The notes: generated from the letters alone by a model not told the origin. DNA of 64,000 bases from Salvia splendens (GCF_004379255.2 NC_056049.1:8494001-8558000); one strand, 5' to 3'; shown: positions 48,801 through 58,655, counted from the first letter of the stretch. Made by a program: numbers and translations.

Positions 48801-49416
48801 GCACTACAGTGTGGCTGCATTCGTGGTCGGAAACACCATCTCCTCCTTCCCGTACCTTCTTCTCGTAACGGTTATTCCCGGAGCGATGGCGTACTACCTC
48901 GTGGGCCTCCAGCAAGACGCCAGCCGCTTTGCTTATTTCGTGCTACTCCTCTTGAGCTGCATGATGCTGGTGGAGAGCCTGATGATGACGGTGGCGACCC
49001 TCGTGCCCAACTTCCTCGTCGGGATCATTGCCGGGGCCGGAATCCAGGGTATCATGATCCTTAACGACGGCTTCTTCCGGCTGCCCAACGACGTACCGAA
49101 GGTCTTCTGGAAGTTTCCGGTTTACTACATCTCCTTCCAAAGATACGCCAACGAAGGCTTCTACAAGAATGAGTTCGAGGGGCTGATGGTGCCCGACGGG
49201 CAGTCCGGGCAGATCAGAGGGGAGGAGATTTTAAGGCGTGTTTGGCAGATGGAAATGGGGCGGTCCAAGTGGGGGGATTTGGGTGTGATTATTGGGATGG
49301 TGGTGGTTTATAGGTTGATGTTTTGGGTGATTGTGATGGCGGCAGATGTTTTAAAGCCTATGAGTAGAGCTATTTTGGCGCGATTAGCCACACGAAGGAC
49401 TAATGTGGAAGATTAG
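33899..49416 (+). CDS. ABCG (WBC) half-size ABC transporter
   Basis: Plasma-membrane exporter of the ABCG half-transporter family, working as a dimer; relatives export cuticular lipids, hormones or other hydrophobic compounds. Eight exons: 33899-34157, 34252-34331, 45562-46026, 46126-46212, 46296-46406, 47635-47829, 48457-48543, 48775-49416. They sum to 1926 nt (641 aa), the usual size, with all junctions in phase. Walker [10 protein letters not shown] is at residues 72-80, signature LSGGQ at 178-182 and Walker B LLFLDE at 198-203; [13 protein letters not shown] follows. Exons 6-8 encode the membrane domain ([49 protein letters not shown]). Intron 2 (11.2 kb) has a GC donor and hosts a Tat retrotransposon. 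Motifs resemble the ABCG11-15 clade; the substrate cannot be assigned. Confidence 0.9.
34371..35088 (-). repeat. 3' LTR of the Tat element
   Basis: 718 bp, TGATGGTTGGACG to ACCCCATCA. Almost identical to the right LTR. Confidence 0.93.
35426..38275 (+). CDS. Spliced antisense gene of the Tat element
   Basis: Open on the strand opposite to gag-pol, between the integrase end and the 3' LTR. Exons 35426-36134, 36206-36471, 36562-37287 and 37520-38275 join in phase at GT-AG sites to give 818 aa. The N-terminus is Ser-rich ([11 protein letters not shown]) and is followed by a domain like the so-called putative gypsy-type transposon domain ([19 protein letters not shown], then [12 protein letters not shown]). 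Next come an acidic patch, a Lys/Ser-rich linker, long coiled coils (exons 3 and 4) and an Arg-rich tail. A TATA-like GATAAATA lies near 35288, a CT-rich leader follows, and AATAAA is at 38342-38347. Antisense ORFs are known in Tat elements; function is unknown. Exon 4 could be a separate unit, since T/A-rich poly(A)-like sequence lies in intron 3. Confidence 0.7.
38412..38646. repeat. 39-bp minisatellite, six copies, in the Tat element
   Basis: Six tandem copies of a 39-bp unit starting CGTCCTCGGTCTTATGAAGT and ending GACCGGACT. They lie just after the antisense gene and before the integrase end. A second degenerate series with TTGTCCTAATTTGG follows to about 38770. Confidence 0.9.
39089..42352 (-). 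CDS. Tat pol: reverse transcriptase, RNase H, integrase
   Basis: An uninterrupted 1087-codon frame. Order: RT with [11 protein letters not shown] and catalytic YVDDIVV; Gypsy RNase H region ([14 protein letters not shown]); a second RNase H with [14 protein letters not shown] and [13 protein letters not shown]; integrase zinc region ([17 protein letters not shown], then CTKCQIHA); and integrase core with [17 protein letters not shown] and [13 protein letters not shown]. The C-terminus carries GDLVLR, then [14 protein letters not shown]. Only a TAG at complement(42386-42388) separates it in frame from protease, so the native product was probably one polyprotein. All catalytic motifs look intact. 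Confidence 0.93.
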   Translation of the reverse strand: MTEVTPESNSMTVQLYEDDPSRTVKIGFAGTPLLREKTIQLLKEYKDVFAWSPLDMTGVPPEVITHRLNIDPSVRPIKQKQRLFAAERNQVIHDEVRQLLKADVLFEVKYPSWVANPVMIKKKGGGWRMCIDFTDLNRHCPKDCYPLPNIDKKVEALIGFEIFCFLDLYKGYHQVLMDENDASKTAFITDFGIFAYKKMPFGLKNAGATYQRMVDKLFRHLIGKEVEVYVDDIVVKSRSTSEYEDNLKSTLDVLKKANLKLNPQKCTFLVDSGKFLGCWVSKDGLKANPSKVQVVQNMAMPKSIHDVQRLTGCLAALNRFLSQAAEKQLPFFKVLKKAPKFEWGAEQKKAFDELKSYLAELPILSAPTDAEVIFLYLAASDQTISAVLVREEGLKQLPIYFTSRALRGPETRYQPLEKIALALVNAARRLRPYFYAHKVCVLTDLPLRQVLTKPEASGRIAKWAIELGEHSIEYLPRKAIKGQALADFLAEAKFDQAIPVIAEQKNPANDELTQPQESEVEPPDCWSGFVDGASNKTGSGAGILLIAPDGHEVTYSLRFLFPTTNNEAEYEALLAGLQLAQSLFVKSLKIHCDSQVIVNHMLGTSEARDERMKKYLDKAQSISRSFSYFRIIRIPRAENSRADTLSKLASYPSSKVEELMHRSIDEAEVHSVASSPNWMTPILQYLDQGQLPEDKREARKITCQALRYELHGGVLYRKSYLQPLLRCVGPEETDYILREVHEGSCGSHIGARALAKKVLRWGYYWPTLVQEAVQLVKTCTKCQIHANIPRMPQTDLCAMQSPWPFMQWGIDIVGPLPQAPRQMKFLIVAVDYFTKWVEAEPLATITSSKALDFVWKNIVCRFGIPHILISDNGTQFTDKTFKNWCQELNIQQRFTSVSHPQANGQTEVTNRILVKGLKARLEQAKGQWVENLPQVLWSYRTTPKTSNGETPYSLVYGTEAVIPVEIGVPSPRTLNFSSEMNDDGLRAELDLAEERRELACIKAAKYKEQVARYYNQRVKKLQFQVGDLVLRNNEVSRAEKLGKLEPTWEGPYRVSEVLGKGSYKLTHVSGEQVPRTWHISNLKKFHL
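42386..43384 (-). CDS. Tat gag C-terminus and aspartic protease
   Basis: Contains a zinc-knuckle-like Cys/His cluster ([18 protein letters not shown]), a Lys-rich basic region, then the aspartic protease core [12 protein letters not shown] and the later IILGRDWLN. It ends at a TAG that is in frame with pol (33 nt before the pol ATG at 42352). Its 5' part overlaps gag in another frame because of a duplication near 43406-43470. Gag cleavage and particle maturation is the expected role. Confidence 0.85.
   Translation of the reverse strand: MQDRLGPRLNPEKPPAQFVPLNKSRAEIFELHSDMFEKPKRMTKSAARRPQDQYCSFHQDHGHDTEECRHLAAGIDALVKAGTLKKYQSKQPKKNKKQRGANCAPQDPKKQQDPEDDDELQYDGVILTIDALPAGKTKSSLKSERRGFNREEPTHKRLKQDEVITFSDADPVPAISPHQDAIFIQAGVANKLIHRVFVDTGASVSILFKECFDKLEVDPARLSPAPLPLKSFAQEDTRPEGIISLPITVGKAPTSSSTMIEFFVVKARSPYNIILGRDWLNAVRAVCSTYHLTIKIPTKGGIAVIRGDQKRAKECLQIALKSAEQSDRHHQA
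43321..44496 (-). CDS. Tat gag
   Basis: Starts [19 protein letters not shown] and contains a Ser/Arg-rich N-terminal region and the retrotransposon gag core ([49 protein letters not shown]). It loses frame at an imperfect 33/32-bp tandem duplication, so the last residues are out of frame with the protease. Coat/nucleocapsid role. An A-run of about 21 bases lies directly before the start codon on the minus strand. Confidence 0.87.
   Translation of the reverse strand: MHTRSRNTHNTVRDNHEEASPARRSGKQPREKSTSSSHGEGTSRSKTHRTESSQQPDLNEAVKLFLAEKQEEFLIFLQKGQKPETKTVDSPSSSRHESHYRSSAVSSRKKNPQPRHVPVPPRYRNHRRTPSPPYRRDVGFAMYGALKTPFSDDITRTPLPQNYRTPSMTYDGLVNPHDFLGRYQYNMANQGLNEVHMCKLFPELLIGNARRWFDSLPQGSIRSYRDLMDAFHRRFFQKAEARITSAQLLSIRQGRDEKISDFMTRFHKECLQVDDLNDLLVISAFQNGILPGALYRKLVECSPQTAQEMWDIADQFSRADEADRRKRSLDSSSRGDRRKPDHSDQGILAELLLAIRDILAELLLKGFKGLRCKTDWGHVSILRSRPLSSYH
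43406..43470. repeat. Imperfect tandem duplication breaking gag frame
   Basis: Unit 1 (43406-43438, 33 nt) and unit 2 (43439-43470, 32 nt) both start AAAAGGAGTTCGGCGAGGAT. The one-base length difference shifts the gag frame relative to protease. Confidence 0.85.
44567..44587 (-). other. Primer-binding site of the Tat element
   Basis: CTGGCGCCGTCTGTGGGAAA on the minus strand, directly after the 5' LTR end. Confidence 0.75.
44588..45305 (-). repeat. 5' LTR of the Tat element
   Basis: 718 bp, followed by the TACTC duplication. A minus-strand TATAAATA at 44807-44814 is a good TATA-box candidate for the genomic transcript. Confidence 0.93.
45376..45510. mobile_element. 135-bp hairpin MITE in ABCG intron 2
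   Basis: The arms GTCGATTTGGCCATATAGAA and its reverse complement at the right end form a nearly perfect inverted repeat of about 38 bp. The interior repeats GCGACTATGCCA-type motifs in alternating orientation. It lies 51 bp before exon 3. The same element sits at the same place in the pseudogene (58786-58920), so it predates the duplication. No flanking target duplication is obvious. Confidence 0.75.
46843..47082. mobile_element. Stowaway-like MITE in ABCG intron 5
   Basis: The left part (GTACTTTTTTTCGTTTCG) and right part (ATAGAACGAGGGAGTA) are degraded inverted ends, and the interior has the usual AAGAAAGAGA...AATAAAATAGG pattern. It is absent from the equivalent pseudogene intron, as far as that is visible. 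Confidence 0.5.
48024..48234. repeat. 107-bp tandem duplication in ABCG intron 6
   Basis: Two copies starting GACTTTGGACCACTTGGACC, at 48024 and 48131, differ by few bases. They lie beside a short LTR-like fragment and may be internal DNA of a TRIM-like element. Confidence 0.85.
48259..48399 (-). mobile_element. Short LTR-like (TRIM-type) fragment in ABCG intron 6
   Basis: On the minus strand it starts TGTTGGCAATTG and ends GGATTTCTATCA, followed by CGTATCAGAGCGGG, a degenerate tRNA-Met primer site. The LTR tip TGATAGAAATCCATGGGTT recurs at 47983. This is a miniature or truncated LTR element oriented against the gene. Confidence 0.6.
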
Positions 49417-50305
49417 ATTATGAATAAGAAGAAGAAGAAGCCATCAATAATCAATGAAGAAACTAAACTAGCCATGCAAGAAGACCCAAATGAGTTGGTG
49501 CTATTGTGTTTCTTATTATTACTACTCCACTTATTTGTTTGTAGCTAAGCTATGTTACCAGAGACTACATGTCCCAACTCAGAATGTCATGAAGGAAACA
49601 TCAAGAGAAATGCAAATCAATCCAGTCTTTCTTGTCTGAGAGCATTGTGGTTCATGTTGTTTGCCTCAGTATAAGACAAAATATTTGTAGCACATTAGAG
49701 ACTAGCAAAATTTGCTACTTCAATCCTAATTAATAATTTTTCCTCTATACTAATTCATCCTTAATTACATGAGTTGAGCAATAATATATTTATATAAATG
49801 GAGGGGCGATCATTTTTTGGCTTGATAATCAATTAAACTCTCTCGGAGCGGCTATTGGATATAGTGATGTAAGCATTAGAGAACACACGCCTTACTAGGG
49901 AGGCTTAAACCCTTCATAAATTTTTTATTATTATTATTTTAGTTGTATTATATTATAATTTTGTTAGTATTTTGCGTAAAATGATGTGCAAAAACCCACC
50001 AAAACAATAAAATCTTGGAAACTTATTATTTCATCCAAAATTTAGAATATATAGCCCCTACTATAACAATTTTCTGCACCATTGGATGTAAGTAGAGATG
50101 TCAATGGACCAGAACCGACCTTATCAAGTCCAGGTAATGATCACAAAGAATTTACCTTGGCTTTGAACACAATCCATATTCATATGATTCAACAAAATAT
50201 AACCGAAATCCGCATATTACCAAATTAATTTCTAGTTAAAAGACCTCATTCTTTATTCTTATAAATGAACCCATTTTTAATCTTATAAATGGATCTGGAG
50301 ACATT
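49417..50305. other. ABCG 3' UTR and intergenic DNA
   Basis: The first few hundred bases should be the ABCG 3' UTR. The rest is AT-rich with no supported gene. Confidence 0.45.
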
Positions 50306-51257
50306 TGTAGGGATCAGATTACCGATGGATTCACTATTTACAGAGAACTCTTTTATTTATGGTTGAGAGATGGTTAATCTCTCAAGCAACAATCCGACAG
50401 TGAGAAAAAGCAGGTTACAAAGTAAAGAATCCTAGCCCTAGTCAGGAAACTCGACCAGTTCTGACTCTTACCCGTTCACCACTTGCACCACCTCCATACC
50501 CACTAAACATGTTAATAATAATAACAAGATGAGATCCCGAAGGGGACCTAACGCAAAGCGAAATGACTAAATCAAGAAATCAGAGATTGGAATGTGCTCA
50601 GGTTACAACAGCAACTGCACCTGGCCAAGAACATTGCTGATCTCAACTGATAGTCACAAGAATGGAACCGTTGAATGGTTAGAACCAGAAACCCTAGGTT
50701 TCACCGACAACCGCTCACCACCACCAACTCAACGCACATATCATCGCCAAACTCACAGATCTCACACTCATAGCACAGAAACTCACTAGAACACTCCGAT
50801 TACCAGCGTACCTCTTCCGGCTTAGCAGAACAGACCCAAGGATCCGTTCTAGCGCCGGACTTCGCAAGGTAACCAAGGTTGTTGCCTATGCTAGAGACTA
50901 CTACCGATTGATACTCACTAAAGAAGAGAGCAATCAGTCGGGAACGAATATCGGAGAAGAAACCGGCGTAATCGTCTAGAGAGAGAGAAGAGAGAGCGAA
51001 TTATGTCATAGAGAGAGATTAAGGTTAAAAGAATGAGAGAGAAAACAAAGAGGCAGAGGTAGTTCACTTAACCTCACAGAAGAAGCACGACGCCTCTCAC
51101 TCACAATCCTCGTCGAGTTGCCACACGGCGGTGGCCATCGGCGAGCTTAGGTAAGTGAACGGGTAAATGGGCTGTATAAAATACTTGGGCCACTTTAATT
51201 CTCATATGAGCTTACAATAACTACAACCCAATTGAAATGGTCCACAAATATTCAACA
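50306..51257 (-). mobile_element. Solo LTR, Copia-like
   Basis: Read on the minus strand, a 952-bp block starts TGTTGAATATTTGTGG and ends CTGATCCCTACA, the same style of termini as the Copia LTR at 9584. No primer site, coding region or second LTR adjoins it. No matching 5-bp flanks are seen. It probably arose by LTR-LTR recombination. Confidence 0.65.
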
Positions 51258-51489
51258 CCACTAATTTGGACCGACCTTGGGACCATTGTTACAGTTATAA
51301 GTTGCAATGTACTACAAAAAACAATGACTTATAGATGGGTCAATTTCATATTTTAAAAACACAGGACCATTTTTATTTTTTTCCAGTGAAGGTCAGTTTC
51401 ATATTTTAAAAACATGTTTTCCACTACAAGATAAACTTATTAAACAATTGCCGTGTTTGCCATGTTGAATTTTTTATTTCAATGTGAAG
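51258..51489. other. Short intergenic segment
   Basis: Contains a short direct repeat (TTTCATATTTTAAAAACA near 51346 and 51399). No gene. Confidence 0.4.
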
Positions 51490-51735
51490 AAATATTACTC
51501 CCATCTGCCCTATAAAAATATGAGCATATGATATGGCATGAGAATTAATTTAAAATTGATAAAGTTAGAGAGTGAGACTCCATTATTATTAGTGTTTTAT
51601 TAGTGGTATAAGTTGTAAATAACTTGATGTATATAGAAATAATTGGGATAATTTTTCATAATAGAAATGCCCATATTTTATGGGGTGGACGGAAATGGAA
51701 AGTGTTTATATTTTTATGGGATAGAGGAAGTATAT
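51490..51735. mobile_element. Stowaway-like MITE
   Basis: The left end CTCCCATCTGCCCTATAAAA and right end TTTTTATGGGATAGAGGAAGT are imperfect inverted repeats, and the inner segments include a related ATATTTTATGGGGTGGACGG. Non-coding. Confidence 0.6.
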
Positions 51736-52863
51736 TTGTTGAAAAATATGAAAAATGTAAAGATCATGTAATTTGATTAAGTAGATAAATTACTCTGAAA
51801 AAAGACCAAAAAAACATTAAAAGTTTGAGTATTTATAAGCAAATAACTCAATTATGAATATCAAAATATACAAGTTTTAGTTTAATGCATATATGAATAA
51901 CAGAAAAGTACATGTTTCATCAAAATTTACTCCATCTATCTGTCAAAGAGAGTACGAGATAATGTGTTTGTGAGTTAGTCAAGCGATACACAAATTAATG
52001 CCTAAGGCTAGAGGGTCTCATGTTTGAGTCCTCCGTAGCGAGACCTTTAAGTTTAAAATTCATTTACTCATAAAAAATGAGTATTAGATAATGTGAATAA
52101 AGTAGGAGAGAGAAGAGAAAAAGTGAAAAAAGCCGTGGAGGTACTTTTTACTCCATCCGTTTCATAACAGTAAAGTCATTTAACTTTTAGTAAAAAGTGT
52201 ACTATAACACATTTTCCCACTCTACTTTTCCCTCTCTATTACTTTATTCTACCTACTTTTTCATCTCTTCTACTTTATTTAATTTTTATTTAATACATTA
52301 CGCATCTATTTCTTAATCTTCGTGCCGGAAAAAATGTATCCATTATTATGGAATGGATTGAGTATTTTTTAAGATTATAAAATTTGAACCCAATAAAATT
52401 TCAGCTCGATTACCCTACACTCGATTAGCCCATAAAGCGAATAGAGTTGGACCGAAACCCACTAGACTGACCTGATTGACATTACTAAATGAGACTAGTT
52501 TTGGTGGTTGGATCAAAATGAAAAATGAGACTACTTCTTATGAACGAAAAGGAGTATATATGAATGAAAAGAATGAAAAAACAAAATACAAGAAAAAAAA
52601 TTTAAATGAAAAGAAAAACACAAAAAGAAATTGGAAAGGCTTACAGATTTGCTGCGACCGTCGCAACCCACCTGCAATAGCACCGGAACATCCACCTCAG
52701 CAGCGTTGTGGTTGCGCTGAAAGGTAATATTAGTAAGGATTAATAAATATATTGTATAATTGATGAATAGTGATAAATAAATCGATATATTGAGTATAAT
52801 ACTTGTAAGATAGTGTCTATGAATAAAAATCTAAAATGCTAAAAATGAATTATTTTTAGAAAA
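51736..52863. other. Intergenic DNA with a Stowaway-like MITE
   Basis: A MITE at about 52150-52365 has ends CTCCATCCGTTTCATAA and TTATGGAATGGATTGAG. The remainder is AT-rich and non-coding. The frame at 52476-52727 is Lys/Asn-rich low complexity and is not called a gene. Confidence 0.5.
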
Positions 52864-52980
52864 ATGAACACAAGAGGATCTCTTTCGTCCACTCCCGGCA
52901 TTCACTTAACTTGGCAGGACCTCTGGGTTACGGTGCCGGATAAGGCCGGCAGGCGGCAACCCATCCTCCGCAGCCTCACC

Positions 52981-54144
52981 CAGTGGCGGACGCAGAAATA
53001 TTTCTTGGGAGGGGCTGTACAGTATATTTTTTTAGTTAATACCCCTTTCGTCCCACAAGAATATGTACTATTTCCTTTTTAGCTCGTCCCACAAGAATAT
53101 ACACATTCTAATTTTGGAAACACTTTTCTCTCTAATGAGGTGGGACCGATTCTCCACTAACAATACTTTAATTATTTTTTCTTTCTATATATCTTTTACT
53201 TTACTAATTTTGCATTAAAACTCATGCCGAATCCAAATTGCCTATTCTTTAGAGATAGAGGGGGTATATACTTCTTTCGTCATTTAGAAATAGAGATTTC
53301 TGCAGCGACACGAGTTTTATAGTGAAATTGATATAGTATCAAACATAAATTGCTAAACTAGTTGAAATAGTATTAGTTGTAGTGGATGGAATCCACATCA
53401 TTAATAATATAATATATAATAAAAAAAGGTTATCAAAATTTTAAAACGACTAATGAATCAAAAGATAAATATTTGAACTTACTGTATTTAACTGTATTTA
53501 ATAAGAGTAAGTGAAAACATGTACTCCCTTAGTCCCAACTAAGTTGAGTCGTATTAATCAGATATCCTAACTAAGTTAAATCATTTCTTTTTTAACAAAA
53601 AATAAAATATCCAATTAGTCTTACTTTATTCCATCATCTACTTTACTCTTCATTTATATTTCCTACTCTATTCCTTATCTCCTACTTTTCAACAAAATTT
53701 CTTAATCTCCATATCCAAAAGTTTTGTCTCAACTTAATTAGGACGGAGGGATTAATATTTTTAAATTACAGTGCAACAATTAAACATTTGTAAAACACTA
53801 AAACGTACTAATAAATGTAGAACACGTGATATGGGTGTAGCCTATAGGCAGGAGACTTGACATTCACAAATTTTACTATTATTATTAATTTAATTAGCCT
53901 TGGTTATCTCATCTTCTTCTTCAAGCGGCAGCGACAACCATTTTTTTAAAACTTTCTTATGCAATTTCAAGTTTCAGCCCCTCCTTATTCAATCTTCTAT
54001 ATTTTAAACTTCAAATACAGTAGTTTGGTGAGGGATAAAGACATTTTTTCATAATTTTTAAATTTTTTGAAGTACAAAATATAAAAAAAATATAATTTGG
54101 GGAGGGCTTAAGCCCTTCCTCCCTTGGCTGTGTGTCCGCCACTG
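52981..54144. mobile_element. hAT-type element in pseudogene exon 1
   Basis: 1164 bp with terminal repeats CAGTGGCGGAC and GTCCGCCACTG. Flanks GCCTCACC (52973-52980) and GCCTCACT (54145-54152) form an 8-bp target duplication with one mismatch, as expected for hAT. No transposase frame is present. The interior has Stowaway-like fragments (53040-53280) and a full nested MITE. Confidence 0.88.
53522..53753. mobile_element. Stowaway-like MITE nested in the hAT element
   Basis: Left end CTCCCTTAGTCCCAACTAAG and right end CTTAATTAGGACGGAGGGA are inverted repeats; the left is followed by TTGAGTCGT and the right preceded by GTCTCAA. Confidence 0.7.
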
Positions 54145-54489
54145 GCCTCACTGGCTATGTCCAGCCGGCCGAGGTCCTAGCCATCATGGGCGGCCCTTCC
54201 GGCTGCGGCAAGTCCACCCTCCTTAATGCGTTAGCAGGTTGATCACCTATATATATTAAGTATAAATAAATATTGCATGTTAAAATGCTCTGTTCGATTA
54301 AATGTTTGGATTATTAATACAGAGAGGCTCCATTTTAACACTAGACAGAAAGGGGACATTCTCATCAACGACCGCAAGCAGCGCCTGCCGTTTGGCACTT
54401 CAGTAAGAATTATATGAGTACTATAATATATAACTCGCTGTGTACCTCTGAAAATTTGTCATTTATTTTTTATTTTTGTCCTCCTAAAT

Positions 54490-57400
54490 TTTTTTTTCCT
54501 CAAACACCATCACGGCGAGGGGTTAAGGCGGACCCCCAACCTGTATATATCAAAAATCACCAAAAGAACATACATCATGCAAGCCCAAAAGTGACTCGGT
54601 CCGCACGAAAGATACAAATCACAAGAGCTTACAAAGCTACTATGGTATCCCCACAGACCGGTTACTAACCATCTAAGTAACGAGAAAAAACAAACATAAC
54701 AAAGCTATACACCAAAATAAGAACAAGGATGATGGCCAAAAGCTGGCCAACTCCAAAGGAAAACAAAAAACCATAAATCAAAACCACGAACCATGTGATG
54801 TAGTCATCCATCTCGATATCTGGATCTGAAGTTCGGATAGCCCAACTGGTCCATCCTGACGAGCGACTTCAAATACCGAGACGCTGAATCCGCTTCAAAG
54901 AAGGTGATGGCAGGGGTCTGGACCCCCCTACCTGCCAAAAAATCAGCTGGCCGGTTGCCCTCTCGATAGATGTGAGAGAACATAAACTGCGTCTATGCGA
55001 GCCATGTGATGTCTCACATCCGCTGCTCCTCCGCGTCCTGAAGTGAACACCGCGACCACTGCTGCCGCATCCATCTCGACCCAAACATGCGATGAGAACT
55101 GCATAGCCAAAGTCAGCTCGTGAAGAAGAGCTAAGAGCTCCGTCTCGAAGGCCGACCCAGTATGAGGGGCGTGCAAAAGGCCCCCAGGAGGGAACCGCCT
55201 GAACCACGAACCACTCCCCCACCGTCTGCCTGTCCCGTCGAGCTAGTAAAGGCCCCGTCGGTGTTCAGCTTCACCCAAGGATCGTCGGGTGGATGCCAAA
55301 GCACTTGCAGGGACCGTAGAACTCGCCGGCGAGGAGGAATTGAAGGCATAAAGTCGACGGTCGGGGTTCAACCGCACCAATGAATGGGGACTAGCACACC
55401 CGCCGCCACCAAGATCCGCAGATGCTGAACAACCTGCCAAATAACATGTGAAGAACGAAAAGAAAAGCCCCGGTGCTTGCAGCTATTCCTCTCCGTCCAA
55501 ATAAACCAGTATACCAAACAGGGAATAATGAAGCTGATGTGCAAGGCGGTGGCCCTGTGAGAGGACCTCCACCAAAAACCTAATCTAAGTGCAATATCAG
55601 TGCACGTGTGAATGTGTGTGCTAATGTAAGGGAACCAGCCATCGAAGTAATCCCAAACCGATCTCGCCAGAGGACTCGACACAAACAAATGCTGAAACGA
55701 CTCAACTGAAAAAGAAGAGACACAACACAGACACTTGGATGCAAGAGAGATACCGCGGGCCTGAACATAACACTCAACAGGGAGCCTCTGGAGGAGGAGG
55801 CGCCAGATGAAGACAGAGATGGTCGTGGTCAGCCCAGCATTCCAAACCATGCGAAGTCCGAAATGTCTAGGGGACCGTGTCCGGATGAGCTCCCAAGCTG
55901 AGGCCGTCGAGAACTCGCCATCGCCAGTGAGGCTCCATCGCATCACATCCCGCCTGCTCACCTCAATCGGAACAGCCCTGATAGAATCCAACACATACAA
56001 AGGCACACCATACAAAGCCAAATAATCATGCAGTTTTTCAACATGCCAAGTATGATCATGCCAAAACCTAGAAACCTCAGCGGCAGGGAGATCTGTCCCA
56101 GGCGGACAATAGGTCCTAAGGGGAAGATCCCTGACCCACACGTCGTCCCAGAAACTAATCCGCCCTTCACCGATGGACCACCTATTGAGACCATGAACTT
56201 GACCCCTAATGTCCGTGAGACGATGCCATATAGGACTATCATGCACAGAGTAAGGAAAAATGAAAGCACGACCAGCATGGAAACAATACTTGCGCATGGT
56301 GAACTGCGCCCATAAAGAATCATGCGCGAGAAATCTTCACCAGAGCTTGATGCTGAAAGCTTTGACTACCTCGCGGAAACGACGGATGCCGAGGCCTCCC
56401 TCATCCAACGGTAGGCAAATCTTCTTCTTCCAGCTAACCCAGTGAATCTTCCTCTGCTCCCCAACTGTGCCCCAAAAGAACCGGGCCAAGATCTGCTCCA
56501 ACTCCCTCATCCAATACTCATACGGCTTCAGGACCTGGAAGATGTGAAGAGGGATGGTGACAAGGGTGCTCTTGATCAGAGCGAGGCGCCCTCCAAGAGA
56601 AAGATGTCTATGAGACCAGCTGTGAATCCGGTCCACCATCTTCTGTCGGATATCTAAAAGGTAGCCGGCCTTCATCCCCCTTATAGATAGGGACACCGAG
56701 GTAAGTGAAAGGGAGGAATCCCTGCTGGAATCCACTCGCCTCTGCCACCTCAGCCGCCCAAGCGTCGAACTTCTCAAAGAGGTAGAAATGACACTTTCTC
56801 CTGTTCACCATCTGACCCGACACGGCGGAATAGTGCTCGAGATAATGTACCAGCCTCTCCACGGACTGTCTGTGCGCCCTGACAAAAATGATAATGTCAT
56901 CGACATAAGACAAATGAGATATGGCCGGCGCGCGCCTAGCACATCTATACTCCATATTGGGATGTGTGTCAACAAGCATGTTCAAGCTCCTCGAAAGATA
57001 ATCTGCAGCAAGCACGAAAAACGATGGCGATAACGGATCTCCCTGGCGAAGTCCCCTCGTAGACTGGAAGAAACCTGCCGGAGCCCCGTTCACAAGCACT
57101 GAGAACCAGCATGAAGAGATGCATCGATCGACCATACTCACCCACCCCGGCGGGAATCCCTTCCTCCCAAGCACCAGAAGGAGGAAAGACCACTGCACTC
57201 GATCATAGGCCTTAGCCATATCTAGCTTGAGGGCCAGATTAGGCGAGTTTGCCTTCTTAATGAGCGACCTGCCGATATCGTGAATCAATTCCTGAGCCAA
57301 GAGCACATTATCACTAAGCAAGCGACTTTACAAAGCCGCTCTGGTTCGGCGCCAAAACTAGTGGAAGCAGCGGCGCCAAACGCGATGTCAAGATCTTAGT

Positions 57401-58655
57401 GATGATCTTGTTGGTCACATTGTAAAGGCTAATTGGCCTGTACTCTGCCCAGGTCGCCGAGCTTGCCTTCTTCGGCAAGAGTATGATGGTCGTGGCCGTG
57501 AAGCTGCGGGGCATAAGAGCTCCTAAGAAGAAGTCTGACACTGCTGCCACCACCTCTGCTCCAACGATGTCCCAACAGTGCTGGAAGAAAAGAGACGAGA
57601 AGCCATCCGGTCCCGAGGCACTGTCCCCACAAATGCCAAAGACCGCCGCTCTCACCTCATCAAAGTCAGGAACTGCACAGAGGCCCTCGCGGTCCACGGT
57701 CTCTGGGAGACCGCGCAAGAGATCTAGGTCCGGCTGCTCCAAGTGCTCAACATCTGACGTGAGTAGTCGCTGGAAGTAGCCAACAGCCGACTGTCTGATG
57801 TCCTCCTTTGACGTGAGAGTCTGTCCTCCTGCCTGAATGGCGTGAATCCGAGACTTCACCCGCTTCTGTCGCACCCATCCGTGGAAGAATTTAAAATTCC
57901 TTTCGCCTTCTGCTGCCCATCGAATGGCAGCCTTCTGCTTCCATAAATCCTCCTCCATCCTAGTGCGGAGTACGTAGAGAGCGGTGCAACGGCTAAGCTC
58001 ACTCCTGTGGGCTCCTGTCGGGTCCCCGTCGTAAGCAGCCTGCGCAGCGGCAACTGCCTCCCTCAGCTTGTCAAAGATGTTCCCAAAGACCTCCCTGTTC
58101 CATCCCTTGAGAAAACCCTTAACTCTGCTGAGTTTGAACTGAAGATTAAGCATGCCGAAGAAGCCCGTCTCCGCCGTCCACACTCTGGCAATCTCATCCC
58201 TGAAAGTGTAATGCCGAACCCACATGTTCTGAAACCTAAAAGAAGGCCTCGGAATCTGAGTCGTGAGCTGGCACCGCACAAGCAAAGGGGCATGATCTGA
58301 AGAGATCCTAGGCATGTGAGTCACCCTAGTAGCCGCAAAGGCGGTCGTCCAGTGCTCCCCAAGAAGAACCCTGTCGAATCTCTCCCAGAGCCCACTCCTC
58401 GTCCATGTGAACGGTGGGCCATCAAAGCCTGGGTCCAGTAGCTGGCAGTCTGCTACAGAGTCGGCGAAGTCCATCATTTTTCCGTGCCTGTCTGTCGTGC
58501 TGCCCTGTCTCTCTTCCTCCAACAAGAAGATGTTGAAGTCGCCACCCACAAGCCAGGGGGCCCCGTCAGTAGCTAGACAGATATCCCTGAGCTTATTCCA
58601 CAGATCGTATCTCCCCTCCCTCGAGCACTTGGCGTACACTACGGAGAGATAGATT
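54490..58655 (-). mobile_element. L1-type LINE, 5' truncated
   Basis: Minus-strand non-LTR element in intron 2 of the ABCG pseudogene. ORF2 order is endonuclease, RT, zinc-binding RVT region, RNase H. The 3' end is marked by an A-run on the minus strand (T-run at about 54489-54498). The 5' end stops abruptly inside the endonuclease domain near 58655 and ORF1 is absent, as is usual for incomplete reverse transcription. No clear target duplication is found. Confidence 0.85.
54943..58639 (-). pseudogene. LINE ORF2 (endonuclease-RT-RNase H), frameshifted
   Basis: Complement(57314-58639) holds most of the endonuclease (WLVGGDFNIF, PPFTWTRSGLWERFDRVLL, ISSDHAPLL) and the start of RT (RPISLYNVTNKIITKIL). 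Complement(56608-57321) continues RT with LKLDMAKAYDRVQW, GLRQGDPLSP and catalytic SYVDDIIIF. Further pieces at complement(56337-56777), (55368-56297) and (54943-55349) carry the GGLGIRRF region, the zinc-binding region (FIWRLLLQRLP) and an RNase H (KLNTDGAF, then SAFETELLALL). Frame changes near 57320, 56650, 56320 and 55370 inactivate it. Confidence 0.87.

Noticed and set aside
52476..52727. Lys/Asn-rich 83-codon frame
   Set aside because: Low-complexity A-rich DNA without any family resemblance.
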